The translations under genes were made by a program, and so were the position numbers. Shown one piece after another: positions 43,101-52,388 of a stretch of DNA of 64,000 nt. Within the stretch, counting starts at the first letter, position 1. The number at the start of each line of letters is the position of its first letter. Source of the DNA: Parietichytrium sp. I65-24A (Eukaryota; Sar; Bigyra; Thraustochytrida; Thraustochytriidae). The stretch lies in NCBI GenBank assembly GCA_012862575.1, contig BLSF01000041.1:124001-188000 (forward strand). The letters are read 5' to 3'. A model generated the notes under the pieces. The model saw nothing but the letters and a program-made list of their open reading frames with translations. It was not told the origin of the DNA and did no database searches.

Positions 43101-46100
43101 TTCATATCTGGAGGTATTCTGCGGTAATGGCTCTTCCGCAAAAGCCCACCCAATCGCTTGATACTCGGAGGGCAAGGGCCTGTTTTGATATAGCGTCGGC
43201 GTTTCAGCAATACAGAAATCGAGTGCGTAGAGATGCGTTCTCGCAATGGCGAAATACATTCATGCAACCCCAGGCGCAGACGACAGAAGACGCGAATTCC
43301 ACGGAGTTGAAAATCCTGATGCACACTGGGAGCAGCCCAACCAACTGTCATGGCGGAACACGACTCGACTTACTCTACGTGAAAATCGCGCGAAAAAGTC
43401 TGGATGTACTGTCACGCGCTTTGAAGACGCCTATGTTGAGGAGAAGATTTCGCCAGTGGAATGCACTAAATATTAAAATTCGAGCAGCTGAAAAGCTGAG
43501 AGATGTTGCCGTGGCGTTGGAATACAGGAGATGTTTGCTTACTGCCTTGTACAAGTGGAAAAGTGTCTGCTCCACAGACAAGTGGCTTCGAGCTGTCTTC
43601 ATCAGATGTTGCGGTGGAAACTTTCAGTTTGTATGTAGCTCGGCTTTTTTCAGATGGAAGTTCTGGGCATGGCGCGCAAGACAACGAGAGTCTTTATGGG
43701 TCACGCGTCTCTGCCAGATTCTGCAACGGCACCGCACAGCAGTTATTGCCCAGGTATTTTACAAGCTTGCCGATCTTGCCAGAAGCAATTCGACTACAAC
43801 CAATTCGCATGGGGCAGTAGCAGTAGACCAGCAAAGGCGTAAATTACTTGCAAGTGCCAATTTGCTCTCAGCGCTGCGGGAAACTCGGCAGAAGAGAATA
43901 TTGACTGCTTTTCAAACATGGCGAGGAAAGATGCTTCTCTTTCAGAACCACCAGCGGCAGCAACTAAGCTTGCTAAGTCGGTGCCTGTCAAGTACTTTGG
44001 TACGGCAAAACACGAGACAAACTGCTCGAGCTTTCTTCACATGGAAACTTGGCACTATGCCAAGCATCTCACAAGGAGAGATTGTTCTGCAAAGTGAGCC
44101 TAATTCTCCCAAAGTGGTTACAGATGGAGATGCGGACACCCGGGCTGGGCAGCTGGCAAAGGCTATGGCTAGGTGGCAACAGGCTCAGAGAACCGCGAGT
44201 ATGGCTGAGTGGAGGGTCAAAGTTGCCACGGCTGTGCTTCGGCGAAGAAGGGTCGCAAAGACCTTCAGAGGTTGGAGGGATCGCACAAACACCCAACGGG
44301 AGCTCAAACTCTGTATAGCGCATTTTGCTCGTCGGTTGGCCCAAAGAATTCAGCGTGAAGCTTTTGAAAAGTGGGCGTTGCAAGTTCAGAAATCGATATC
44401 GGCAGCTAGTAAGGCCAGAAGCGTGCTTTCGACCGCCGCAAAACGCTGGTTTACCTTTCAAACTCGATTATATTTTTCCAAATGGAAGTCGGTGGCCGCA
44501 AAACTGAGGCTGCAGGAGAAAGCGATAGCTTCTTGGGCAAGTAAGAGTCGTGTTTTCTTGCTGCGACAAAGCTTTGGACGTTGGAGGACACTTGTTGGCA
44601 GGGAGAATTGGAGAAGAGCAATTCTCCGGAAAGTAACCTTCAGATGGGCGCTTTGCCTTCAACGTGCTGCTTTCCAAGAGTGGCGACGATTCAAAAACCG
44701 AGCCGATAATTTAGACTTCCGCTTGCGAACAGCCATGCACTCTTTCATCACGTATCGTCAGCGCTTGCAAAGGCTTGCTCTGGACAAGCTCGCCTCGTGG
44801 GCGTCTTTTGAGCGAAGCCGGATCGCCATACTCCAGCGCACGTTGAGACAGTGGTCGAATTGGCGCTTGAAGTTGGCTTTGTCAAGATGGCGGTCACGTA
44901 TTACGTTACTTCGAAGGTTGCAAAGTGCCCTTTCTCGAACCGTTCGATGCCTTGATGGGTCGCAGAGAGCACTGGCGTTCTATAAATGGAGAAAATCTGT
45001 AAACCATTCCCGCTTGACGATGGCAACGCTGAGCTCTCTCGATCGCACTCAAAACCGACGTTTCCTAACAATAGCAATCCAGAAATGGAAAATCTTCCGT
45101 GGCAGATCAAACGGATGCAAAAGGATGCACTCGATATTTCGGCGCTTCGTTCTAGTGAAAGCCTTTCGCAGTTGGAAAATCCGATCCGGCGAAGCGTGGA
45201 GAAAAGAAGTCGCTGTTAGATTCATGACGGCTATGTTTGGCAGATGGTCTGCAAGGCGTCTCCGCAGCGCATTCGATCGGATGTTTGTCCAGCTGCAAGT
45301 CTTTCACAGCAAAAGAGAGCTCTCGTCAGTTCCTAAACCATATATTTATTTGGCAACCCAATTGAGGGCCTCAACTCGCCAACATTGGAACCGCCGAATC
45401 CAATTTGCTTTTCAGAAGTGGGCGGTGGAAACAAAAAAAGGTCGGAGTGTTAAACATGAAGAATTCCATCTAAGCGTAGTAGCTTGGGCGTTTCGGCACT
45501 GGAAGGTTGTGAGTGACACTATTATTCAGCGCAGAAAGCACCTCTCACGTGTTGCAAGCGGTGCCCGAAGGCGTGCTCTTGTGTCGCGTTCCATGCGACA
45601 ATGGAAGCATTTCGCAAAGACACAAATGTGCCGTCGCCAGTGTCTCAAGAATCTCTTCAAGAAGAAAGAGAAGAAGCTCGTGTCCAAGTCTTTTTCTGCT
45701 CTTCTACGGCAAAGGCAAATATATTCTGGAGCCAAAGCAATGGTGAAATGGTTGTATAACTCCAGGCAAAAGCTTCTAGCGTCGGCAATGCAAATCTGGA
45801 GAAATGGCACAAAATTCCACCGTTCGATTGCTAAGGTATGTGCAAACTTTGAGCGTGTGCACATGAGATCTGCGCTTCACAGACTCTTGGAAAACGCTCA
45901 GAGTGCGAAGAAGATGGAATTTTCGCTTTGCGCGCTCAGTAATCAAAGTCGTCACATCGAGATTATTGCAATGCAGATTCGTCAAGCGTTTTCAAGACTT
46001 CGTGAAAACTCAGTTGTCGGTTCGCGGAAGGTCCAAAAGTTGGCTTTGTTGACTAGATGCGTGTGTAAGTACCAGAAGAGGGCAGCTCTTCAAAGGCTGG

Positions 46101-49100
46101 CACGAAAATCTCACGAGTACCGCAGTCTCACACGGGCCAGTGACTGCGTAGCGAGATTTCAACTACGAGTTGCTTTCCGAAGCTTGTCGGCTCGCAGAGA
46201 CAGGAGTTCGGCTCAAATGGCGTTTGTGCGCTTCATCAAGCAGCGTGAATTGTCAGTGTTGCGAAAAAGCTTTTCCAAACTCACTCGACACGCGGCCTCT
46301 CATCGCTTTATGGAAGGTTGTGCCGACAAAATGTATCAGAGGAGACAGCGGAGCTTCTTACTTTGTTGCCTAACGGCATGGCGCAGAAGAACCAAGCTAC
46401 AGAGCTCACTTCGGCATGCATTTCGGATTATGGCGGAACGAAGCGAACTTGGTTTGTTGCGCGATGCATTCAATCAGCTACGAAGTAATTTTGTGCTGTG
46501 CGAGATCTCTCGGCAATTCGGTGAACGTGCGACTTTTATGAAGCTGGCGCGTGTATTCTCCGAATGGAAAGGGTACTGTGTTAATCAGAGACGATTGAAA
46601 TACGTGCTGAGAAAGCACGTCGTTGTTGCACGTCTCAAAGCCTCTTTCAATCATCTCGCACGATTACGTCTCGAGCAGAGGGTTGCGATTCTCATTTCCC
46701 CATTACAAAAATTAGCACTTCGCACAGAACTGGGCGAGAAAAGACGTTTTTTCCAAAGATGGAGGGACTGTGTGTCGAACCAGCTTCGGCAAGGAATTGC
46801 GTGCATGCGCTTAATCTCTATTTGTGAGAATGCTGAAATTGCTAGTGCGTTTTCGACCTGGAGAGCCAGGTGTCGTCACGAGGGATTGATTAGATCCGTC
46901 CTCGTAGACGCAGCACACCGGAGACGAAGTAAGATGATGCGGGCCGGCTTTCAAGCACTTCTCACCGTTCGTTGGAAAGAAGCAGTTCACGTGTTGGCTC
47001 AACGATTGGTCCAGTTGCTGGGACGAAATTCTCACCAAATGATCGGAGCGATTCTGAAGAGTCATTGCGCTGAAATTCTTGGCGTTGACGACTGTGATGT
47101 GCACGTGCACTTGGGATCTGGATTTACGATAAAGTCGTATGGCGCAGAATTCGACGTGTCTCTAGAGAATGGACCTGAGCTCTTCTTGAAGAACTGGGCT
47201 GGAAATGCCATCGGATCCTTGAAGGTAGCTCCTGGTGTTTTGAGCACTTCATCGAAAAGCAGCTTTGAAAACATGAAGGAGTACGTGAGCACCGTCGGGC
47301 CAGCAATTGGGGCACTATGGAGGAATCGAGTGTCACGCTGCGCGATGCAGCTGAAAAGATGCCTTCGAATGCAGGACGCGAAAGTTCTTCTCTTCGGTTT
47401 TAAAAGATGGAAGCGTTCTCATAAGCTGTCCTACTGCTTGGAGCGGGTGTTTCTCAGAATTGCGCCTTTGCAGCACTGCAAAGTTGCTCTCGATAGGTGG
47501 CGCCGCATTGCCTCCCATGACTCTGAGCGAGACGTGCGTCGTGAAAGCCAATCGCGTTCACTTCAAATTCTCGCACTGAGGTTGGACTTGACACGATTTC
47601 GTCTGTCCTCTGAACGAGTTAGCTTCTTTGCTTTGAGGCAACATGCTATGACAACCCGAAATCGCAGCTTGCTCTGCAAGATGTTTATCCTTTCTGCAGA
47701 GAAACTCGCGCAAATGACCCTGGGCAGCCGATTTCTATTTTGGAAGGCAGCGACAATCTCACAAGCAAAGTATGAAGAGAACCTCAGCCGGATTCTGTAC
47801 AAGCTCGAAAAGAGGAAGCTCGAGAGGCAATACTTTGAAAACTGGAAAACGAACACGACTGAAACGCGCGCAGAGAGAATCAGAGAGGCCTTACAAGCTC
47901 ACTCGAGAAAGGAGAAAGCCGCCCTTCGGCTCGTTCGCCTCGTTACTCTGTTCATCGGAAGACGAGCTCTTGAACTGGGCATGTCTGGGTTGAAGGAAAA
48001 CTGTATCACGAATCGTTTTCAAGATTTGGTTTCAGGAAAATTAAATTCCAGACGTCGGAAAGCAATGTTGCAACAGAGTTTTCAAGCTTGGCGGAACGTT
48101 TCGCATCGCTCTGCCAAAGAAAAACTGGTTTCTCTGCTGCGTATGACAAACGAGGCTTATGAACGTAGCAAGGTGTCTTTCTCGCAAGAGATGTTCAAAA
48201 GAATCTTAGCTTCGAACTTCGGAGCGTGGAGGGTGGCAGCGAGAGCTCACAAGCTGCATCGCGAGAATCGCATGCGCCGAATATTTTGTGGCTGGCGCGT
48301 ATTGTCAAAGTCGAATGAGGGCAAGGTAGCTCTTCTCCGACTATGCGAGAGGCAGCAACGAAGACATCTGCGCGAATACTTTCAAAGGTGGAAAAAATTC
48401 TTTGAATGTCAAAGGAGAAGGTATCAAGCGCTGTCTCGCGCCCTCAAGGTGTTGTACTTTACAAAGATGTTGCGCGCTTTCCAATGTTGGAGGCAGTTGT
48501 CTCTCGACTATGCATTGAAGGAAACTTACTTCGAGCGGATGTGCTCTGTGGTGCAGAACGGACAGCAGAGAATCTGCTTTCGCCGATGGAAAATGTTCGC
48601 TGAATCCAGGTCGCATGCGCATGCAAATTTCTATCGCTGCGTGTGTCGTTTGATTGAAAGAGCCGACGCCGCTCAGAGGTCGATGTTTAGTGTGTGGAAA
48701 GGCTGGGCAAAGGGCGTTGGAGATTTCGAGAGATTAGAGCACAGCCTGAGTTGTCGAATTCGTGCCTGTGCAGCACTTGATCGATTGGTGCCTGCTCAGA
48801 AGCATCCCCGCCGATTGGCAATTCGTTTTCTCCGTCATTGGAGAGCTTTCACGCGGGCGGCTCGCCTCGAAATTCTTCGAAAAACATTCTCGGAGTGGCA
48901 GAAATTTACAGAACGGCGTCAGACTCTCGTGTCGTTCAGCAATGCAAGCGTTGCTTTGCTCAAGCTTTGGCGAGATGTGCGCTTGTTGCGGCGTTGTTTC
49001 GCTTCATGGAAGTGCATGGCTGAAGAAAGACGGGCCCTGTGGAGCATCCACAAGTGCGCGCAAGCGAGAAAGGAGCATTACTGGCAGCGACGCAACTTGA

Positions 49101-50014
49101 GAGCGGTTTTTCATAGTTGGAGAAAGATGTCAGAAGCACAGAGCCGGAGTCGAGACCTTGCTCGGAAGTCTCGCCTCCGCAAATTTTTCACGCTCTGGTG
49201 GAGAAGCGCGTTGAAACTTGTTCGCCAAAGAACGGCCATCGAAGTCGTGCTTACTGGGCGGCGGCTGACCTGTAGATCGGCCTTCCGCACTTGGCGGTTC
49301 TACACTCAAGCAAGAAGCGCAGCAGAATATCGACTGGTTTCACAATCCTTAAGTGATAGATTGGCCGCTGTAGCACAGCAGAATAGGTCGGCGATTGAGC
49401 AGCTTGAAAGCTCACTAGAGCAGTTGCAGGCCACGATGAGCAAGGTGAAGCACAGAGCAAACCGGAAAATTCACTCTTTGGTCGAATCTTCGAGAGTGTT
49501 ACAGGAGGGCCTCGAATTAAAGTCTATGAGAAACGAGGAGTTGGAGACTGAAGTGCACGGGCTACGGGAGTCTTTGCTTGAGCAGAAGCGCGTCGGGGAG
49601 TGTTGCGAAATGCAACTGATCCGGTCCAAAGAAGAAAACCAGCGACTCTCTCACAGCATGCGGCTCTCTCTTGCAGATCTTGAAGGCGGTTCTCGGGTCA
49701 GTAAGGAAGACTTTACACAATTGGAGAAGTACTGCGAAAGTGTTGAGAGCAAGCTTTTTCAAACTTGTAGCGAGAAAGAGAGACTTGAGAAGAAGCTTGT
49801 GAAGGCAAGCCGTCTTATCGATAGCCTTGAAGCAGAGGTAGAGAATGGCAGATTGGAGCTGGAAAGATACATGAGTTTTGCACAGCTTGAAAAACAAAGT
49901 TTTACCGAAGCGTTAGTTTCGACGCTCGGGGAGGGGGGGTATGGTCCGGGCACCACATCCACGTCCGCATCAACTGAATTTGACGTGTTGCATCACATGA
50001 GAAGGTCTGCGTGA
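40187..50014 (+). CDS. Giant SFI1-like centrin-binding repeat protein
   Basis: An intron-free 3,275-residue protein. Residues 1 to ~430 are hydrophilic, Ser/Glu-rich and probably disordered. From ~433 to ~3040 run helical SFI1-type repeats of the pattern Phe-x-x-Trp-(Arg/Lys), such as ARAFGLWRSC, MKAFHIWRYS, RRFFQRWRDC and RRIFCGWRVL; I count about sixty clear Trp-containing units, far more than the ~20 of yeast Sfi1. A block at ~1888-2044 has related units without Trp. An island at ~2279-2381 does not fit the repeat. The last ~225 residues are coiled coil. In yeast and animals Sfi1 binds centrin along each repeat to form a filament in the spindle-pole half-bridge or centriole. ATG 40187 is the first in-frame Met; a 5-codon upstream ORF precedes it. 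Confidence 0.88.
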   Translation: MSGSSIKKQSFDQWANALPQSASEEHGELLSTSDLRSETRNLPNNGDYSWQGSISSEDTSEKPEGNELPMAGKSTTKDRTGFQSRSNPHEVEENDAENFSSGEAWGNELFSLEDILNQTDMYLRDTEQQIKQAGHSRFTKDLEKLPSTSGSKSLLYGENNTPKNLHPSTPTESSASRRVLVGQRPSSARPHKARSQRRRSNSVEEVDLFQHWNNQNVSRSESLDGASLSSTRQQRRIWDTEEITAREMMLDHLERPVESSKPTFPGTQHLHGQDAEAINSYLRELEFMQEVNRQLWSRASKRVASAVSPSTSDRLEVFGNPVSSQTKTRETGRGRNNDLGSTYKSTFERSEDWFGNERRGVKDENLEDSILGSAASSRPQSPSIVSLASNASSLPPPPPLVDQSLLIPQPRAYVHLHALRVCTKLARAKLSRYFYKWRESTGHTMVSRSALLRTLLVRSRIRVLSLGFRRLCLHSERIHTSLLQSDVQRHSDLVLYMRQHMSDAASVRKGEMRRLCCLLLAGQLRVKMQTAKCRAFLRWKLDTEQSRANDAMQARIVAEQSRREKLAERLSDACKEVSISAQKNLRKIGLLSKLLFQKRVKLTSYAFHRLEKRMLVQRVVLSSVKIATIQSFADISNYKTMGRSFELWKWTTHKNAWRRRSAILFLRILDRVSSTESARVCQIAFDKIRVHSESEGRRRRILSATASRLSRRRSHMLARAFGLWRSCASWRLHSTKSVRLITCLIRWRHQRLALGFSTWADGIQRIREKRRGARVVALMLARLSTSQVDLRYAFRALQQHRLIENEVRLSRTINELSGSQSATLQFHILKKWTTVRINRAFQIWKHTALLDQANVKTGLHLLRTTIYRWCLRALAKAFRSLKSHAESQRLKVMAIEKWITNTKSAAFQKWYAVCICETRREAQMRKVVMRIEKRNVAAALSSWKVYLRRCKAARVLFCVCSRNGVGSKMKAFHIWRYSAVMALPQKPTQSLDTRRARACFDIASAFQQYRNRVRRDAFSQWRNTFMQPQAQTTEDANSTELKILMHTGSSPTNCHGGTRLDLLYVKIARKSLDVLSRALKTPMLRRRFRQWNALNIKIRAAEKLRDVAVALEYRRCLLTALYKWKSVCSTDKWLRAVFIRCCGGNFQFVCSSAFFRWKFWAWRARQRESLWVTRLCQILQRHRTAVIAQVFYKLADLARSNSTTTNSHGAVAVDQQRRKLLASANLLSALRETRQKRILTAFQTWRGKMLLFQNHQRQQLSLLSRCLSSTLVRQNTRQTARAFFTWKLGTMPSISQGEIVLQSEPNSPKVVTDGDADTRAGQLAKAMARWQQAQRTASMAEWRVKVATAVLRRRRVAKTFRGWRDRTNTQRELKLCIAHFARRLAQRIQREAFEKWALQVQKSISAASKARSVLSTAAKRWFTFQTRLYFSKWKSVAAKLRLQEKAIASWASKSRVFLLRQSFGRWRTLVGRENWRRAILRKVTFRWALCLQRAAFQEWRRFKNRADNLDFRLRTAMHSFITYRQRLQRLALDKLASWASFERSRIAILQRTLRQWSNWRLKLALSRWRSRITLLRRLQSALSRTVRCLDGSQRALAFYKWRKSVNHSRLTMATLSSLDRTQNRRFLTIAIQKWKIFRGRSNGCKRMHSIFRRFVLVKAFRSWKIRSGEAWRKEVAVRFMTAMFGRWSARRLRSAFDRMFVQLQVFHSKRELSSVPKPYIYLATQLRASTRQHWNRRIQFAFQKWAVETKKGRSVKHEEFHLSVVAWAFRHWKVVSDTIIQRRKHLSRVASGARRRALVSRSMRQWKHFAKTQMCRRQCLKNLFKKKEKKLVSKSFSALLRQRQIYSGAKAMVKWLYNSRQKLLASAMQIWRNGTKFHRSIAKVCANFERVHMRSALHRLLENAQSAKKMEFSLCALSNQSRHIEIIAMQIRQAFSRLRENSVVGSRKVQKLALLTRCVCKYQKRAALQRLARKSHEYRSLTRASDCVARFQLRVAFRSLSARRDRSSAQMAFVRFIKQRELSVLRKSFSKLTRHAASHRFMEGCADKMYQRRQRSFLLCCLTAWRRRTKLQSSLRHAFRIMAERSELGLLRDAFNQLRSNFVLCEISRQFGERATFMKLARVFSEWKGYCVNQRRLKYVLRKHVVVARLKASFNHLARLRLEQRVAILISPLQKLALRTELGEKRRFFQRWRDCVSNQLRQGIACMRLISICENAEIASAFSTWRARCRHEGLIRSVLVDAAHRRRSKMMRAGFQALLTVRWKEAVHVLAQRLVQLLGRNSHQMIGAILKSHCAEILGVDDCDVHVHLGSGFTIKSYGAEFDVSLENGPELFLKNWAGNAIGSLKVAPGVLSTSSKSSFENMKEYVSTVGPAIGALWRNRVSRCAMQLKRCLRMQDAKVLLFGFKRWKRSHKLSYCLERVFLRIAPLQHCKVALDRWRRIASHDSERDVRRESQSRSLQILALRLDLTRFRLSSERVSFFALRQHAMTTRNRSLLCKMFILSAEKLAQMTLGSRFLFWKAATISQAKYEENLSRILYKLEKRKLERQYFENWKTNTTETRAERIREALQAHSRKEKAALRLVRLVTLFIGRRALELGMSGLKENCITNRFQDLVSGKLNSRRRKAMLQQSFQAWRNVSHRSAKEKLVSLLRMTNEAYERSKVSFSQEMFKRILASNFGAWRVAARAHKLHRENRMRRIFCGWRVLSKSNEGKVALLRLCERQQRRHLREYFQRWKKFFECQRRRYQALSRALKVLYFTKMLRAFQCWRQLSLDYALKETYFERMCSVVQNGQQRICFRRWKMFAESRSHAHANFYRCVCRLIERADAAQRSMFSVWKGWAKGVGDFERLEHSLSCRIRACAALDRLVPAQKHPRRLAIRFLRHWRAFTRAARLEILRKTFSEWQKFTERRQTLVSFSNASVALLKLWRDVRLLRRCFASWKCMAEERRALWSIHKCAQARKEHYWQRRNLRAVFHSWRKMSEAQSRSRDLARKSRLRKFFTLWWRSALKLVRQRTAIEVVLTGRRLTCRSAFRTWRFYTQARSAAEYRLVSQSLSDRLAAVAQQNRSAIEQLESSLEQLQATMSKVKHRANRKIHSLVESSRVLQEGLELKSMRNEELETEVHGLRESLLEQKRVGECCEMQLIRSKEENQRLSHSMRLSLADLEGGSRVSKEDFTQLEKYCESVESKLFQTCSEKERLEKKLVKASRLIDSLEAEVENGRLELERYMSFAQLEKQSFTEALVSTLGEGGYGPGTTSTSASTEFDVLHHMRRSA

Positions 50015-50300
50015 AATCTCGCTGCGGAACTCGGGGTGCGGCTAGCGCACCAAACTAGCGTTTCTGGCGAATGGTGAACCAAAATGTCACCCCAAGTTGT
50101 CCCCTCGCATTGCATACGTCCTCTTGTGGTGCTCGCCTTGGACCAATATGATGAGCTGCACGTATTTAATGGATTTGATAGATCGTAACTTTAAAACATG
50201 CCATCACTTGTTCTTTTACAGAGTTTTAAGATAGAGGTTTGCAAAAAGGTACAAAAGTCAGCCAGCATGGTGAAGGCAAACAGAGAGAGCTTCTCGGAGC

Positions 50301-51692
50301 TTAGTCAGAGGTGTGTCCAAATACAAAGTCACTGACGGAGTACCGAAGAGAAAGCCCAACGACTGCGCATAGGGCCTGAAAGACTAGCAAAACTACACAA
50401 AGCGTGCGCTCATGCATCGGTCCAAAAATCCGTAACGCGAGGCAAAGTAGCGTCATATTACTCCTAGAATCACCTTCGGCCACACGAGAAGGCTCAAGAA
50501 ATCCGGTCTCCAAGTTAATCTTCGGTAGTCGATGCCTCGGAATGGGAACCAAGTGAAACAATTGAGGGGCGGAGTACACAAAGTTGACCACTTGCGGAAT
50601 GATGAGGAAGAGCAGTGACTTGGAGAAGTGCCCTAAAATAGCCGCAACAGCGATCGTCATGCCACTGTAATAAGGAAACACGTCGCCTACGAACACTTTG
50701 GCGGGGTAAAAGTTAAATCGCAGGAGAGCAAGGGCAGTGGCGATGTACGGGATCATTAGCATGAGTGAAAAGAGATGGTTACGACCATCACCAGACAAGA
50801 TGTCATGAGCTGACCCACCGCGCCAGGCGAGATCCATGAGATTCATCACCGTGATGCTGCATCCGATCACAATTGACTGCCCTGTCTCGATTCCGTTGAT
50901 TCCAGCGTAAATGTTGACGGCGTTAGTGCAGAATACGACCAAGGCAGCCATGTAAACGTAATAAATCACTCCAAGCTCAACCAAATGGCCATGTGTGCCA
51001 GGTACGACCTGTACTGTCGGAAGTGATTGCAACACCTTGTAAATGATGGATGTCTCGGAATCAAGGTATGGGCTGAGTGCCTTGGGAACAAGAATGCTCG
51101 TAGTCCCTTTGTAGGACATGAGGAGGGGAAGAGACATGAACACTCCGAGAATCAGTTTGTGCTTCCACTTGATGTCTATCACGTCATCTACCAGACCAAG
51201 CAAGGTGGCAAAGCATATGGAAAGAAGAGCTGCGTTGTATTCAAGCATTTGGTCGTTTTGAGACGCGAAGAGAAATTGCAGAAACCCAACAGAGATCATC
51301 AGAACTGTAGCAGATACGATTCCAAGGGATTCGGGGATTTTTTCCCCATCGTTAGGGCCACCGAGACCCCTTTTGCCAATGTCGACGCCGCTCAGCTTTC
51401 CGATAAGTTTAGGAGCCACCAGAGGAATCATTTTCGAGGTTACAAGATAGGCGACAAAAGAGATCGCCACACAGGTACCGAGTTGCACCGCAATCCACTG
51501 ATCGAGCGCCCCGACTTTCAGGAGCATGTACGCCGTTGGCGAAAGCAGGGCCATGAGAAGGAGCTTTTCGGGAACCTTCCAGGCAGTTTGAAGGGCTTTT
51601 GTTTGCACATCGACTTTGCTTTGACCGCCACCGGCTGATTTCGCAGGCGCTGCCTTGCGCTGCCTTAAGCCTTCCGCAGTGTTCGAAGGCAT
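50301..51692 (-). CDS. DPAGT1/ALG7: UDP-GlcNAc:dolichyl-phosphate GlcNAc-1-phosphotransferase
   Basis: Makes GlcNAc-PP-dolichol from UDP-GlcNAc and dolichyl phosphate on the ER membrane, the first step of N-glycan precursor synthesis and the target of tunicamycin. About 463 residues with roughly ten membrane helices. Family motifs in order: LLGLVDDVIDIKWKHKL (Asp-Asp catalytic/Mg region), NAVNIYAGINGIETGQS, and NFYPAKVFVGDVFPYYSGMT, followed by FHLVPIPRHRLP in the large C-terminal cytosolic loop. The frame is open to 51947, but the upstream ~85 residues are proline-rich and unlike the family, so the start at MPSNTAEGLRQRK is preferred. It converges with the SFI1-like gene, 286 bp between stops. 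Confidence 0.93.
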   Translation of the reverse strand: MPSNTAEGLRQRKAAPAKSAGGGQSKVDVQTKALQTAWKVPEKLLLMALLSPTAYMLLKVGALDQWIAVQLGTCVAISFVAYLVTSKMIPLVAPKLIGKLSGVDIGKRGLGGPNDGEKIPESLGIVSATVLMISVGFLQFLFASQNDQMLEYNAALLSICFATLLGLVDDVIDIKWKHKLILGVFMSLPLLMSYKGTTSILVPKALSPYLDSETSIIYKVLQSLPTVQVVPGTHGHLVELGVIYYVYMAALVVFCTNAVNIYAGINGIETGQSIVIGCSITVMNLMDLAWRGGSAHDILSGDGRNHLFSLMLMIPYIATALALLRFNFYPAKVFVGDVFPYYSGMTIAVAAILGHFSKSLLFLIIPQVVNFVYSAPQLFHLVPIPRHRLPKINLETGFLEPSRVAEGDSRSNMTLLCLALRIFGPMHERTLCVVLLVFQALCAVVGLSLRYSVSDFVFGHTSD

Positions 51693-52158
51693 GGCGGCAA
51701 CAGGCTTTTTAAGTTCACACAAGCTCACACAGGAGGGAAGCAGTTGCTCAGCAGCACTTGGCGTGGATCCTGCTCGCGGCTGCTGCTGCAGGAGCTCGAG
51801 CAATGCGTAAGAGAGTGAGTCCCACGAAGGGCGAGGGAGATAAGAGCGACACAGTTCGAGGGGGCCGAGCCCTGGGAACAGGTCGAGGACAGCAACAGGG
51901 TCAAGATGGAACGCTGATGATGTTGGAAGAGAGGGCAGAGAATGCAAGAGCTGGAAGAGCGATGAGACGTGACGAGATACAGATGCAGCACTGGTGCTAT
52001 TGGTGGTAATAGTGAGTACTTAATGCACGTACCGTCAAAGTCATACACTGTGCCAGGCTGGGCAGTCTTGGCCGAGGAACAAACTTTTGTAGAGTGTCTC
52101 TAGTGGAAATGCTATACCAATACCCACGTCGGCTGTCGCTCCAACCAAATGGTTCAAT
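51693..52158. other. Divergent spacer between DPAGT1 and tRNA-Leu pair
   Basis: About 470 bp. The DPAGT1-proximal half is open in the DPAGT1 frame but not family-like and is probably leader. Contains GTGAGTACTT near 52012. Upstream promoter elements for the tRNA genes were not recognised; tRNA promoters are internal. Confidence 0.55.
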
Positions 52159-52258
52159 GGCACGATGCCCGAGCGGTCTAAGGGGTCACGTTAAGGTCTT
52201 CCTGAGGAAGGTTCATCCGTGATGCGAAAGCGCGCGAGTTCAAATCTCGCTCGTGTCA
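52159..52258 (+). tRNA. tRNA-Leu(AAG) with 20-nt intron, copy 1
   Basis: A full class II tRNA folds here. The acceptor stem is GGCACGA with TCGTGTC (one G-T pair), discriminator A at 52258. The anticodon stem is TCACG/CGTGA and the loop after splicing is TTAAGGC, giving anticodon AAG (52193-52195), which reads CTT and, as inosine, CTC. The long variable arm is TGCGAAAGCGC and the T arm GCGAG/CTCGC with loop TTCAAAT. The intron (52197-52216) sits between positions 37 and 38, the canonical nuclear site, and contains a CTTCC/GGAAG hairpin. Position 73 A and the long arm fit Leu. No run of four T follows before copy 2. Confidence 0.93.
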
Positions 52259-52287
52259 ATTGTCTTCGGTTTCTTCTCAATTTATCT

Positions 52288-52388
52288 GGCACGATGCCCG
52301 AGCGGTCTAAGGGGTCACGTTAAGGTCTTCCGAAAGGAGGGTTTATCCGTGATGCGAAAGCGCGCGAGTTCAAATCTCGCTCGTGTCA
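52288..52388 (+). tRNA. tRNA-Leu(AAG) with 21-nt intron, copy 2
   Basis: The mature sequence is identical to copy 1, 29 nt downstream. The intron (52326-52346) is 21 nt and differs from copy 1 in loop and in the 3' stem, with hairpin CTTCC-GAAA-GGAGG keeping pairing through a G-T pair. Anticodon AAG at 52322-52324, discriminator A at 52388. Confidence 0.93.
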
